DNA of 64,000 nucleotides from Pseudomonas fluorescens. Its GTDB lineage: Bacteria > Pseudomonadota > Gammaproteobacteria > Pseudomonadales > Pseudomonadaceae. This document shows, in pieces, positions 23,654-32,991 of the stretch. The stretch is taken from assembly GCF_001623525.1 (NCBI RefSeq), contig NZ_CP015225.1, positions 2,170,001 to 2,234,000 on the forward strand, written 5' to 3'. The first letter of the stretch is position 1; the number at the start of each line of letters is the position of its first letter. The position numbers were made by a program, and so were the translations under genes. The notes under the pieces were generated by a model that saw nothing but the letters and a program-made list of their open reading frames with translations, had not been told where the DNA came from and made no database searches.

Positions 23654-26332
23654 ATGATGTCGTCGAATCACCGCTCCTTGCCCTACATCTCGCGAGCCAA
23701 GGTGACGCCTCCCGCCACCTCGCACTTCGAAGTCCCGCGTCAGGCCATGCTCGACCGCGCGGGCCAAGCCGAGACCAGCCGTGCCGTGCTGGTGCATGCA
23801 CCAGCCGGCTTCGGCAAGACCACCTTCATGACCCAGCTGCTGGCCCGCTATCGCCAACAGCGCATGACCACCGTCTGGCTTACCCTCGACGCTGGCGACA
23901 ACGATGTTTCGCGCTTCCTCAGCGGTTTCGCCACCGCCATCGCCGGCCTACAGCCAGACGCGCCGCAACAGGACCTGGGCCAGTTGCGCAACACCGATCT
24001 GGTTGCCTGGATCCTCGACCAGATCGGTACACACCAGACCCCGCTGGCCATTTTCTTCGACGACTTCGAGGCCATTCGCAACCCTGTCGTCCTCGGCCTG
24101 GTGGCTCGCGGCATCGAGGCGATTCCGCACAAGACCTGCCTAGTCATAGGCAGCCGCACCTTGCCGGATATAGGCCTGGCCCGTCTGCGCGCACGTGGCA
24201 GCCTGACCGAGATCGATGCCGCCAGCCTGCGCTTCAGTGTCGAGGAAACCCAGGATTTCCTCACTCAGCGCCGCGGTGTCGGCCTGAGCAGCACCCAGGT
24301 AGAGCGCCTGCAGTGCAGCACCGAAGGCTGGGTCACTGCCCTCTGGCTGGCCTCGCTGGCCCTGGAGAACCACGGCGACACCGACAAGTTCCTCGATTCC
24401 TTCTCCGGTTCCAATGCGGCCATCGCCGCCTACCTAGCCGAGGATGTGCTGGCCGCCCTGCCCGAGCCACTGCGCCTGTTCCTGCTGCGCAGCAGCCTAC
24501 TCGACGAGTTGAGCCCGGCTTTGTGCAACGCGATCTGCGACTGCAGCGACAGCCTCGACATGCTGCGCGAGCTGGAGCGCCACCAACTGTTCCTCGTCCC
24601 GCTCGACGAGCAGCGCGACCTTTACCGTTATCACAGCCTGTTTCTCGACTTCCTCCGCCACCAGATGCAACGCCGTTACAACGAAGAGCTGCCAGCCCTG
24701 CACCTGGCCGCCTGCAATGCCTATCTTGCGCAAGGACGGGTCATTCCGGCCATCCGCCATGCTTTGCAGTGCGGCAATACACAGATTGCCATCGACCTGC
24801 TCCACCAGCATGTCGACATGCTGCTCAGCCAGGGCCGCCTACGCCTGCTGGCCGAGTGCATCGGTCAACTACCGAAGGCAGAGCTTCAGCGTCACCCCCG
24901 ACTGCAATTGATCCGCGCCTGGTGCACGGCCTTCACCTGGGGCCCCAAGGAGGCCCTGACCCTGGTGGCCGATATCGACAGCAGCACCCTCTCGGGCGAG
25001 TCCGCAGCCTATCTGCTGGCCCTGCGCCCGATGCTGCTGGTGATGATGGACCAATCCGAACAGGCCTACGAGATGGGCACGCAGTCCCTGGCCCAGGTAA
25101 CCACCGCATACCCCTTCGCCTGGGCCATGCTCAACCAGGCGCTGACGCAGACCAGCATCCTCCTTGGCCGACATCAGGAAGCGCACCAATACGTCGATGA
25201 GGCACGTCGGGCGCAGAGCGATTCCGCTGGCGCGTTCGGTTTCGTCCTCGCCGAATCGGCCGAAGCGCTGCTCGACATGATGGCCGGCCGCCTCAAACAA
25301 GCGACCGCGCGCCTGCGCCTGGCCACGACCATGCTCGAAGGCTCGCGCCGACGTGATCGCAATGGCAACGCCCTGGCCGCCGTCCAGCTGGCCGAGACGC
25401 TCTATGAAAGCGACGAGTGCGAGGAAGCCCTGCGCCTGTTACTGATCTATACCCCCCTGGTGCAAGATCTCGGTCTCTCCGACGGCCTGATCACCGCCCA
25501 TACCCTGCTGGCCCGCATCGCCGACGACAAGGGCGACCGTGATCGCGCCCTGCAAATGCTCAGCGAACTGGAAAACGTCGGCCACCGCCTGGGTCTGCCC
25601 CGCGTCTCGGCCAGTGCGCGCCTGGAACGGGCCATGCAAACGCTGGCCCATGGCGACCAGAACGGCGCCCTCGAACAATTGGCCCTGGCCGAACAGACCT
25701 TTCCCTGGACCGAGACCGCGACCCACTGGGGCATCGCCAACGACACCCTGACCCCGACCATCTGCCGCCTGCGCTGGATGATCCGCAGTGGAGCGTCCGG
25801 CAAGGCCATCGCGCCGCTGCGCAGCGAGTTGGCCGAAGCCGAACGCCTGCAACGCGGGCGCCGGGCGCTGAAACTGCGCATTCTGCTGGCCGAGGCGCTG
25901 TACCGCGACAACCAGGCGAAAATGGCCCTGCGCACCTTGGAGCGGGCCCTGAAGTTCGCCCAGACCGAAGGCTTCGTGCGTACCTTCCTGGAGGAAGGCG
26001 CGACCGTACAGATCATGCTGCGCGAGCTGCACAACGAACGCGAGGACAAGGACGCAACGGATGACAGCAGCCTCGAACGCTGGCTGCGCAGCAGCGCCAC
26101 CGCTCAGCCCGCAGCCGGCAGCAACGGCACACTGGTCGACCCGCTGACGCAGAAAGAGCTGAAAGTGCTCAACCTGCTGGGCCAAGGATTGTCCAATGCA
26201 GCGATGGCGGAAAAGCTGTTCGTCTCCGACTCGACCGTGCGCACCCATCTGCGCAACATAAACCTCAAGCTGCACGCCAGCAGCCGCACCCAGGCCATCG
26301 CCATCGCGCGACGCATGGGCCTGTGCACCTGA
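23654..26332 (+). CDS. Large ATP-binding LuxR-family activator, MalT/AlkS type
   Basis: 892 residues. The N-terminal third holds a STAND/NB-ARC-like ATPase: Walker A at 49-57 (APAGFGKTT), Walker B-like LAIFFDDFEAI, and a sensor region VIGSRTLPDIGLARLRARG. The middle is a TPR-like superhelix (HLAACNAYLAQGRVIPAIRHAL and similar). The last ~65 residues are a LuxR HTH: LTQKELKVLNLLGQGLSNA, AMAEKLFVSDSTVRTHLRNI, ending SSRTQAIAIARRMGL. Such proteins (MalT, AlkS) bind ATP and an inducer, oligomerise and activate sigma-70 promoters. It is the only activator-type regulator within the palindrome-bearing region, and the palindromes sit at about -42.5, so I infer that it is the regulon activator. A second in-frame ATG follows directly. 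Confidence 0.92.
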   Translation: MMSSNHRSLPYISRAKVTPPATSHFEVPRQAMLDRAGQAETSRAVLVHAPAGFGKTTFMTQLLARYRQQRMTTVWLTLDAGDNDVSRFLSGFATAIAGLQPDAPQQDLGQLRNTDLVAWILDQIGTHQTPLAIFFDDFEAIRNPVVLGLVARGIEAIPHKTCLVIGSRTLPDIGLARLRARGSLTEIDAASLRFSVEETQDFLTQRRGVGLSSTQVERLQCSTEGWVTALWLASLALENHGDTDKFLDSFSGSNAAIAAYLAEDVLAALPEPLRLFLLRSSLLDELSPALCNAICDCSDSLDMLRELERHQLFLVPLDEQRDLYRYHSLFLDFLRHQMQRRYNEELPALHLAACNAYLAQGRVIPAIRHALQCGNTQIAIDLLHQHVDMLLSQGRLRLLAECIGQLPKAELQRHPRLQLIRAWCTAFTWGPKEALTLVADIDSSTLSGESAAYLLALRPMLLVMMDQSEQAYEMGTQSLAQVTTAYPFAWAMLNQALTQTSILLGRHQEAHQYVDEARRAQSDSAGAFGFVLAESAEALLDMMAGRLKQATARLRLATTMLEGSRRRDRNGNALAAVQLAETLYESDECEEALRLLLIYTPLVQDLGLSDGLITAHTLLARIADDKGDRDRALQMLSELENVGHRLGLPRVSASARLERAMQTLAHGDQNGALEQLALAEQTFPWTETATHWGIANDTLTPTICRLRWMIRSGASGKAIAPLRSELAEAERLQRGRRALKLRILLAEALYRDNQAKMALRTLERALKFAQTEGFVRTFLEEGATVQIMLRELHNEREDKDATDDSSLERWLRSSATAQPAAGSNGTLVDPLTQKELKVLNLLGQGLSNAAMAEKLFVSDSTVRTHLRNINLKLHASSRTQAIAIARRMGLCT

Positions 26333-26351
26333 ACGCAACACCACTCACCAG

Positions 26352-26477
26352 CGAAAAGACCGCCCTTGGGTGTAATGCCGATCAGTTAAGCCTCAAACCT
26401 GTGGGAGCTTTGCTCCCACAGGTTTTGTGTCATGTGATCCTTGACTGACTGGCATTAGCCCTTGGGCGGCCTTTTCG
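26352..26477. terminator. Bidirectional terminator split by a small insertion
   Basis: Outer arms CGAAAAGACCGCCC (26352-26365) and GGGCGGCCTTTTCG (26464-26477) are complementary with one mismatch. Joined directly at one CCCTTGGG they form a GC-rich hairpin with A- and T-tracts, a terminator for the convergent LuxR-type and acyl-CoA ligase genes. The arms are now separated by the 88-bp element at 26371-26458. Confidence 0.8.
26371..26458. mobile_element. 88-bp MITE-like insertion with 8-bp target duplication
   Basis: The element is bounded on both sides by CCCTTGGG (26363-26370 and 26459-26466), an 8-bp direct repeat. Its ends are imperfect inverted repeats: GTAATGCCGATCAGTTAAG and, on the other strand, CTAATGCCAGTCAGTCAAG, 15 of 19 matching. 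The centre is a perfect 14-bp hairpin AAACCTGTGGGAGC-TTT-GCTCCCACAGGTTT (26395-26425) of the type common in Pseudomonas intergenic repeats. No coding capacity. The parent transposase is not recognised. Confidence 0.78.
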
Positions 26478-26491
26478 TTATGGCACGGTGC

Positions 26492-28039
26492 TCAGGCTAA
26501 CCGGGCACGGTATTCGTCACGCAGCAGGCGCTTGAGCAGCTTGCCGTTGGGCTCACGCGGCAAGCTCTCGGCGAAGTCAATCACCCGCGGACACTTGATC
26601 GGCGACAACTGCTCGCGGCAGTAGGCAATCAGCTCATCGACCAGCGTAGGGGAAGGTTCCACGCCCGATTCCAGTTGCACCACCGCGCGCACCTCCTCAC
26701 CAAAGTCACGGTGAGGCGTGCCGATCACCGCCACGTCGAACACCTTGGGGTGAGTGATCAGTACGTTCTCGGTCTCTTGCGGGTACACGTTGACCCCACC
26801 GGAAATGATCATGTTGTTTTTGCGGTCGGTGAGGTACAGGAAGCCATCGGCATCCACATGTCCGATATCGCCCACCGTGGCCCAGCCGGCCGCATTGTAG
26901 GCCTCGGCGGTTTTCTCCGGGTCCTTGTGGTAGCTGAAGCGCGGGCCGTTGGCGAAATACACCAAGCCATCCTGACCCACCGGTAGCTCCTGACCGTCCT
27001 CACCGACGATATGCAGCTCGCCGAGAATAGCGCGACCGACAGTGCCAGGACGCGCCAGCGCGGTTTTGCTATCGACCATGGTGGAACCGATGCTTTCAGT
27101 ACAGGAATAGAACTCGGCGAGGATCGGCCCCCACCATTCGATCATCGCCTGCTTGGTCGGTACCGGACATGGAGCCCCTGCATGCACCGCAACCTTCTGA
27201 CTCGACAGGTCATAGCGCTCATGCACTTCCTGCGGCAACGCCAGCAGGCGGTGGAACATGGTCGGCACCCACTGGCTGTGGGTGACGAGGTAGCGCTCAA
27301 TGGCTTTGAGGGCGTTTTCGGGGTCGAACTTCTCCGCCAGCACCAGGATGCCGCCCAGGATGGTCATGCCTTGCCCCCACTTCATAGGCGCGGCGTGATA
27401 GTAAGGCGATGAAGAGAAATACACCGACTCTTCGTTAACACCAAAACCGCGCTGCATAAGACCTGCGATTACCGCCGTACTACCCAAAGGCAAACCGGTA
27501 AGGTTCGGCTTCACCCCCTTTGGCCGCCCAGTAGTACCCGAGGAATAAAGCATTTCGCTACCTTCCACGGCATCACGAATGGGGCTGCCATCGAACGCTG
27601 ACAACGCGTCATCGAATAGCTTGACGCCAGGCACCGGGTCGAGGCTGTAGATCTGCGGTGGCCTTGGCAAGGCGCGCACGGCATCAAGAATCGCCGGTGC
27701 TGTCTTGGCACTGACCAGCAGTACCTGGGCTTCACAGTCAGCCACGATGTAGGCCGCCTCTAGAGCAGTCAGACGCGTACTGATAAAGGTGTAATACAGG
27801 CCAGCATAATGCGCTCCCCACTGTACTGCTGGGCACTCCAGGCGATTTTCCAGGCAATAGGCCACGTGATCACCTGGCTTCAGACCCAACCACTGGTAAA
27901 GGCGGCCGAGCCGGTTGGCATAGGTATCCAGTGCGGCGTAGGTCAGCGTGGCGCCTGTTTCAGCCATGATCACAGCGGGTTTTTCCGGCGTACGCATAGC
28001 ATGCACGCCTGGGTACAGTTGGGGTTGCTTGTCGCTCAT
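26492..28039 (-). CDS. Acyl-CoA synthetase (AMP-dependent ligase)
   Basis: 515 residues from the ATG at 28039 with GAGG 8 nt upstream. ANL superfamily: P-loop EMLYSSGTTGRPKGVKP, FYSCTES, the hinge region GDIGHVDADGFLYLTDRKNNMIISGGVNVYPQE (given here in parts) and the catalytic Lys in EPNGKLLKRLLRDEYR. It activates a carboxylic acid to acyl-CoA using ATP. The gene lies 74 nt downstream of an aldehyde dehydrogenase under one palindrome promoter, consistent with alcohol/aldehyde to acid to acyl-CoA conversion feeding the divergent acyl-CoA dehydrogenase. Confidence 0.92.
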   Translation of the reverse strand: MSDKQPQLYPGVHAMRTPEKPAVIMAETGATLTYAALDTYANRLGRLYQWLGLKPGDHVAYCLENRLECPAVQWGAHYAGLYYTFISTRLTALEAAYIVADCEAQVLLVSAKTAPAILDAVRALPRPPQIYSLDPVPGVKLFDDALSAFDGSPIRDAVEGSEMLYSSGTTGRPKGVKPNLTGLPLGSTAVIAGLMQRGFGVNEESVYFSSSPYYHAAPMKWGQGMTILGGILVLAEKFDPENALKAIERYLVTHSQWVPTMFHRLLALPQEVHERYDLSSQKVAVHAGAPCPVPTKQAMIEWWGPILAEFYSCTESIGSTMVDSKTALARPGTVGRAILGELHIVGEDGQELPVGQDGLVYFANGPRFSYHKDPEKTAEAYNAAGWATVGDIGHVDADGFLYLTDRKNNMIISGGVNVYPQETENVLITHPKVFDVAVIGTPHRDFGEEVRAVVQLESGVEPSPTLVDELIAYCREQLSPIKCPRVIDFAESLPREPNGKLLKRLLRDEYRARLA

Positions 28040-28113
28040 TGCAGCGGCCTCTTGACAGTTGGCATTGCTTACGCTCGTGTGGCTGCACACGATTATGGTT
28101 GTTATGCAGTGGT

Positions 28114-29562
28114 TCACAGATGCTTGAGTATCCAGCCGAGTATCTTGCGCACTCGTGGCTTGTAAGGCGGAAAGAACATAGTCGCCAAAAGCACCTGCGT
28201 CTTGACGATGGCGCGCTCATGGGAAAATGCGCGAATGCCCCATTCGCCATGGTAACTGCCGATGCCGGAGTTATTGACTCCACCAAACGGCAGGTTGTGG
28301 TGCAGAAAGTGTGCGGCAATGTGGTTGACACAAGTACCGCCAGCACTGGTACGGACAATCAGCGCATCGGCACTGGCCGGGTCGCGACTCCAGATATACA
28401 ACGCCAGTGGTTTGGGCGCTGCGTTGATGCGCTCGATCACCTCATCCAGATGATTGAAAGCGATAATTGGCAACACCGGCCCGAAGATTTCTTCTTGCAT
28501 GATCCGCGCGTCATCAGGTACGTCCCCCAACAACGTCGGCGAAACAAAATGCGCGCCGACATCCACTGCTCCGCCATAAATCAGTCGCGCACCGCGGGTC
28601 TTGGCGTCGTCGATCAGGTCGGCCACACGCTGGGTGTGACGCACGTTGATAACCCGTGACAGTTCAGCATCCATGGCGGCCAGTCCCTCGCCGTACCAGG
28701 TGTCAAGGTGAGCGCAAACGCGCTGCACAAACTGCGCATGGATGCTGCTGTGAACATAAATGTGATCTGGCGCGATGCAGGTCTGCCCGGCATTGATGAA
28801 CTTGCCCCAGGCGATGGTCTTGGCCGCAAGCTCGATGTCAGCGCTCTGGTCGACCACCACCGGCGACTTGCCGCCCAATTCCAGGGTGACACTGGTGAGA
28901 TGCTTGGCTGCGGCGCCCATCACCACCTTGCCAATCGACGGCGATCCGGTGAAGAAAACATGGTCGAAGGGTAGCTCGAGTAGCGCCTGTGCCACACTGG
29001 CATCGCCCTCAAACACAGCCACTTCGGACTCATCGAACACTTCACGAATGATCTTTACCAATACCGCCGACAGGTTTGGTGCAATCTCCGAGGTTTTGAT
29101 CATCGCCGTATTGCCACTGGCAATGGCCGGGATCAGCGGCCCCAGGGTCAGCGTTACCGGGTAATTCCATGGTGCCAGAATCAGACAGCGCCCACGCGGC
29201 TCATAGCGAACCCAGGCGCGAGTTCCCAGCGTCATCATCGACTGTCGCACACGGCGTGGCTTTAGCCATTTCTTCAGGCGCCTGCAATAGTCCGAGATAT
29301 CCATGATCACCGGCATCAGCTCGGTGAAATCGACCTCCACCGGTGGCCGTTTGAAATCTTTCCCGGCGGCCTCGACTATGGCTTCGCGATGCATCATCAG
29401 GACCTCACGCAAGCGTCTCAGCTTGGCGATGCGCTGCTCGACAGTGGAGCTGCGCAGGCTTAGTGCCGTCTGGCGCTGAATCGCAAATATCCGCTGGATA
29501 TCCGCCGCCAACTGCGGCGTCAGTGTCTCGGTAGGGAAGATTGGTGCCGGGGCAGCGGACAT
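28114..29562 (-). CDS. Aldehyde dehydrogenase, coniferyl-aldehyde/fatty-aldehyde (ALDH3-like) type
   Basis: 482 residues from the ATG at 29562. ALDH motifs: APWNYPVTLTLGPLIPAIASG, FTGSPSIGKVVMGAA, catalytic Glu in LELGGKSPVVV, nucleophilic Cys in FINAGQTCIAPDH, and EEIFGPVLPI. The rather short N-terminus and hydrophobic tail (TMFFPPYKPRVRKILGWIL) resemble class 3 fatty-aldehyde dehydrogenases such as CalB-like enzymes, which associate with membranes. It should oxidise an aldehyde made from the oxygenated substrate. Shares palindrome site 7 with the divergent acyl-CoA dehydrogenase. Confidence 0.92.
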   Translation of the reverse strand: MSAAPAPIFPTETLTPQLAADIQRIFAIQRQTALSLRSSTVEQRIAKLRRLREVLMMHREAIVEAAGKDFKRPPVEVDFTELMPVIMDISDYCRRLKKWLKPRRVRQSMMTLGTRAWVRYEPRGRCLILAPWNYPVTLTLGPLIPAIASGNTAMIKTSEIAPNLSAVLVKIIREVFDESEVAVFEGDASVAQALLELPFDHVFFTGSPSIGKVVMGAAAKHLTSVTLELGGKSPVVVDQSADIELAAKTIAWGKFINAGQTCIAPDHIYVHSSIHAQFVQRVCAHLDTWYGEGLAAMDAELSRVINVRHTQRVADLIDDAKTRGARLIYGGAVDVGAHFVSPTLLGDVPDDARIMQEEIFGPVLPIIAFNHLDEVIERINAAPKPLALYIWSRDPASADALIVRTSAGGTCVNHIAAHFLHHNLPFGGVNNSGIGSYHGEWGIRAFSHERAIVKTQVLLATMFFPPYKPRVRKILGWILKHL

Positions 29563-29623
29563 GGCGCAACTCTCTGGTAGGACTGACTGACCCTCATCAT
29601 CGCCAACGCTTCGAAGATGGAAA

Positions 29624-29639
29624 TCGTCGTAAACGACGA
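29624..29639. promoter_or_regulatory. Regulon palindrome, site 7 (divergent ALDH and acyl-CoA dehydrogenase promoters)
   Basis: TCGTCG-TAAA-CGACGA, perfect arms. Exactly 22 nt to the right is TAGCAT (29662-29667) for the acyl-CoA dehydrogenase; exactly 22 nt to the left on the minus strand is GATGAT (29601-29596) for the aldehyde dehydrogenase. One palindrome can therefore serve both directions. Confidence 0.85.
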
Positions 29640-29702
29640 CACTGAACAATCCCCCCTTGCCTAGCATGCAGGCACAGCCCAAAGCAAAGCAGGGACATTC
29701 CT

Positions 29703-30854
29703 ATGATCGACAGTTACCAACCGCGCTGGATGAACGAAGAGCTTCTGGCGCTGCAAGATCTTGCCAGACGTTTCACCGCCGAAGAAGTTACCCCCAATCA
29801 GGAGCGCTGGTACGAACAAGGCGCCACCGACCGCGAAGTCTGGCTCAAGGCCGGTGCCGCCGGCATCCTGCTACCGGACATCTCCAGCGAATACGGCGGT
29901 TCCGACGGCACCTTTGCCCACGAAGCGGTACTGGCCCAAGAACTGTGCCTGGCCGGTGATACCAGTTGGCGCTGTGGCCAGCAGATCCATGTGATCGCCG
30001 CCCACTACATCGAACGCTACGGCAGCGAAGAGCAGAAACAGCGTTATCTGCCAGGCCTGGCCAGCGGCGAACTGATTGCCGGCATGGGCATGACCGAACC
30101 CAGCGGAGGCACAGACCTGCAGAACATGCGCACCCGCGCCATCAAGCAGGGCGACAAGTACATCATCAACGGTGCCAAGACCTTTATCACCAACGGCTCC
30201 ATTGCCGACATCCTGGTGCTGGCGGCAAAAACAGACCCCAAGCAAAAAGCCAAGGGCGTCTCGCTGTTCATCTTTGAAACCAACAACCCGGGCTTTCGCG
30301 TCGGCCAACGCCTGAAGAAGATCGGCTTGCACGGCTCTGACACCTGCGAGCTGTTCTTCGAAGACTGCGAGGTGCCCGAAAGCGCGCTGCTCGGCGGCGT
30401 CGAAGGTCGCGGTTTCTACCAGATGATGCAGGACCTCACTTACGAACGCACCTTGACCGGCATCAACTGCGCCGCCGTCATGGAACGCGCTTTCCGCGTG
30501 ACCCGCGACTATGCCCACGACCGCACCATGTTCGACAAGCGTCTGATCGATCTACAACACCCGCGCTTCGAACTGGCCGAGATCAAGACCGTGGCCACTA
30601 TTGCCCGGGTGTTCTCCGACTTCGCCGTCGAACGCTATCTAGATGGCACCATCACCGCCGACATTGCCTCGATGAGCAAGTGGTGGATCAGCGAGCAGCA
30701 ATGCGAAATCATCAGCCGCTGCCTGCAGTTGTTCGGCGGCCACGGCTATATGCTCGAGTACCCGATTGCCCGCATGTACATCGATGCACGCATCGAACCC
30801 ATCTACGCTGGCTCCAACGAGATCCTCAGGGAAATCATCGGCCGCGGCCTGTAA
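29703..30854 (+). CDS. Acyl-CoA dehydrogenase
   Basis: 383 residues. FAD-dependent acyl-CoA dehydrogenase: GMGMTEPSGGTDLQNMRTRA (substrate and FAD loop), YIINGAKTFITNGSIAD, the RTLTGINCAAVMERAF region and the C-terminal LFGGHGYMLEYPIARMYID with RIEPIYAGSNEILREIIGR, where the catalytic Glu (E in YAGSNEI-type enzymes lies just upstream) is at the usual place. It introduces the 2,3 double bond in an acyl-CoA; electrons normally go to ETF. First gene of a five-gene operon ending in the membrane trio. A collapsed copy of the same gene precedes the third trio at 46208. Confidence 0.92.
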   Translation: MIDSYQPRWMNEELLALQDLARRFTAEEVTPNQERWYEQGATDREVWLKAGAAGILLPDISSEYGGSDGTFAHEAVLAQELCLAGDTSWRCGQQIHVIAAHYIERYGSEEQKQRYLPGLASGELIAGMGMTEPSGGTDLQNMRTRAIKQGDKYIINGAKTFITNGSIADILVLAAKTDPKQKAKGVSLFIFETNNPGFRVGQRLKKIGLHGSDTCELFFEDCEVPESALLGGVEGRGFYQMMQDLTYERTLTGINCAAVMERAFRVTRDYAHDRTMFDKRLIDLQHPRFELAEIKTVATIARVFSDFAVERYLDGTITADIASMSKWWISEQQCEIISRCLQLFGGHGYMLEYPIARMYIDARIEPIYAGSNEILREIIGRGL

Positions 30855-30880
30855 CGCCCCCTTGGCGCAAGGAGACAATC

Positions 30881-32287
30881 ATGTCGGACAACCTAGAATT
30901 TGACGCCTTAGTCATTGGCGCGGGTGCCGGTGGTCTGTTTACCGCGGCGCTGCTGGCAAAGCGCGGCTACCGCACATTGCTCGTGGAGCGGCTCGGCGAA
31001 GTCGGAGGTCGCGCATCGACTCGTTACAAAGATGGCTTCGCCGTGAATACCGGGGCACTCGGGATTGAAATAGGTACAGAAACTGAAGAGGTGTTCAACG
31101 AAGTTGGCGCACGGTTGATAGTGCGTCAACCCTCGCCGGGTATAGTTTGCCGGGTCTCAGGCAAGGATATAAACATCTCGGCGGGCCTTCCTGGCATGGC
31201 AAACCGTGTTGCTATAAAGCTACTGCGGCTTGCTCTCCACGTTATCCCACCACTCCAGCCGCGCCCAGGTGAGTCCAGTCATGCCTGGGTTACACGCTTC
31301 ACCCACAATCCGACGGTCCTGGGTGTACTTCACAACTTCATTGGATCAATCTTTGCCACCACGCCATACCTGTTACCCGCCGATCTTTTTTTGCACTACC
31401 TGACGACCAAAGGAGCATTCAAGCAATTCGGATTCCCTCCTGGTGGAACCGTAACGGTATGGCAGGAACTCCTCACTGCCTACAAACGTCACGGCGGCGA
31501 GATTTGGTTGAACGCGCAAGTAGAGCAACTTAGTTTTGCAACCGACGGCACGGTGAACGGTGCTACGGTCAATCGCGATGGAATCCCACGGCAACTGACA
31601 ACCAAGCTGACGGTGAGTGACATAGGGCCACAGGCAACCCTTGGCCTGTGCGGGGACGCAAACCTTCCCGCCGACTACATCACTACGGTAAAGCGCCAGT
31701 ACCAGCCAAGCGCCATCATCACGATTTACTTTGCCAGTACTACGCCCCTGGCCAGTTTCCCAGGATTTGCCTGCTTCAGCTCCACCCGGAGGCTCTGCTA
31801 CGCAACGAGTTTCACGCCAACCTGTCCGGAAAACTCGCCGCCAAACTGGCATCTTTACTGCGGAGCCAGCGTACCGCAACCCTGCACCGGCGACTTCAAT
31901 GAAACCAATGAAATAGAACTCCTGAAAGCTGACCTGCTAGACGAGTTCCCTGGCTTCGCGCAGGCACGCATTTTGGACGTGGTAGTGACCCGCGACGAGT
32001 GGCCCGCGCAACGAGCCATGGCTGGCGCGGACTTGCCGAATGAAACCCCCATTGCGAACCTCTGGAACGTCGGTGATGGCGTCAAAGAATGGGGTAGCGC
32101 GGCAACGACCGCCTGTGCCGAAACCGCCATTCTGGTAGCGGCCAAGATTGAACGAGCATACCCCTGGCAAGCAGCACAAGCGGTGCTCGAACCCCAACAA
32201 CAAGAACATGCAAAAGCCGTATCACAACCCATCCCACAATCCCACGCTGTTGACCACACCAGCAGTAGTCCTAAGGAAGCACTATGA
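30881..32287 (+). CDS. FAD-dependent oxidoreductase, phytoene desaturase/amine oxidase fold
   Basis: 468 residues from ATG 30881 with AAGGAG 7 nt upstream. N-terminal dinucleotide motif VIGAGAGGLFTAALLAKRGYRTLLVE and VGGRAST follow the phytoene-desaturase/NAD(P)-binding Rossmann group, and NLWNVGDGVKEWGSAA near the C-terminus is the second FAD-contact motif. The last ~45 residues (from QAVLEPQQQ) are polar and look disordered. It may dehydrogenate or reduce a cyclic intermediate. Its stop overlaps the start of the 6-TM gene (ATGA-type), which links this flavoprotein to the membrane trio; the flavoprotein is absent from the other two trio loci. Confidence 0.82.
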   Translation: MSDNLEFDALVIGAGAGGLFTAALLAKRGYRTLLVERLGEVGGRASTRYKDGFAVNTGALGIEIGTETEEVFNEVGARLIVRQPSPGIVCRVSGKDINISAGLPGMANRVAIKLLRLALHVIPPLQPRPGESSHAWVTRFTHNPTVLGVLHNFIGSIFATTPYLLPADLFLHYLTTKGAFKQFGFPPGGTVTVWQELLTAYKRHGGEIWLNAQVEQLSFATDGTVNGATVNRDGIPRQLTTKLTVSDIGPQATLGLCGDANLPADYITTVKRQYQPSAIITIYFASTTPLASFPGFACFSSTRRLCYATSFTPTCPENSPPNWHLYCGASVPQPCTGDFNETNEIELLKADLLDEFPGFAQARILDVVVTRDEWPAQRAMAGADLPNETPIANLWNVGDGVKEWGSAATTACAETAILVAAKIERAYPWQAAQAVLEPQQQEHAKAVSQPIPQSHAVDHTSSSPKEAL

Positions 32288-32991
32288 ACCAGCGCGTTTT
32301 CAGCATCAGCGCCTGGAGCGGTACTGCCGCATTAGTTGTGACCTGTCTCGGGTGGCTGATCGCAGGAATACTGCCACTCCCCCTAGGCCCCTCAACCAGC
32401 GCTATAGAAGTCGCCGCGTTCTTCATCGACGATGCGACGGTGACGAAGATGGGCTTTGTCATTGCTTCCGTCGGGGTTGGACTGATGCTTCCCATGTTGG
32501 CTGCCATCTCAATGCACATGTTGCGCATGGAAGGCCGTTACCCATTGCTCAGTTTTACCCAGATGATTGCCGGCGCAGTTACCGTGATACTTAACACCCT
32601 CCCCCAGTTACTGTGGGCGACCATCGCCTTTCGTACCGATCGAACACCCGAGGAGTATCGAACACTGAACGATATCGCTTGGTTGTTGCTGTTCACGGGG
32701 ATCATACCTTTCATGGTCCAAAACATTGCCATCGGCACGGCAGTGCTCAGCGCCCCCCACAAAGTCTTTCCACGCTGGGCAGGGTTCCTCAATCTGTGGG
32801 TTGCATTGGCCTTTGTACCTGACGTACTCGCTTACTTCTTCATGAGCGGACCATTCGCCTGGAACGGGATCTTCGTCTTCTGGTTGGCACTGGGGGCTTA
32901 CGCGGTATTCCTGGTAGGCATGGGCGTTGCAATCAAACACGCCAATGCACAAATCATTGCCCTCGCCAAAATGGAAAGAGCCTCTGCATGA
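32284..32991 (+). CDS. Six-TM membrane protein of the oxidase-accessory-like trio, copy 1
   Basis: 235 residues with about six hydrophobic segments (TAALVVTCLGWLIAGIL; GFVIASVGVGLMLPMLAA; IAGAVTVILNTLPQLLW; WLLLFTGIIPFMVQNIA; LWVALAFVPDVLAYFF; IFVFWLALGAYAVFLVG). I recognise no named family. Paralogues stand at 41923 (broken) and 46530; all share a Pro-rich loop after TM1, an acidic segment before TM2 and a SGPFAWNG/TGIFAWHG motif before the last helix. Always directly upstream of COX III- and COX IV-like genes, with ATGA overlap here, so it is probably a partner in one inner-membrane complex. Confidence 0.8.
   Translation: MNQRVFSISAWSGTAALVVTCLGWLIAGILPLPLGPSTSAIEVAAFFIDDATVTKMGFVIASVGVGLMLPMLAAISMHMLRMEGRYPLLSFTQMIAGAVTVILNTLPQLLWATIAFRTDRTPEEYRTLNDIAWLLLFTGIIPFMVQNIAIGTAVLSAPHKVFPRWAGFLNLWVALAFVPDVLAYFFMSGPFAWNGIFVFWLALGAYAVFLVGMGVAIKHANAQIIALAKMERASA

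Noticed and set aside
25439..26344. Open frames on the minus strand inside the LuxR-type regulator
   Set aside because: Repetitive Gln/Gly/Ala composition and full overlap with the conserved HTH-coding region of the real gene.
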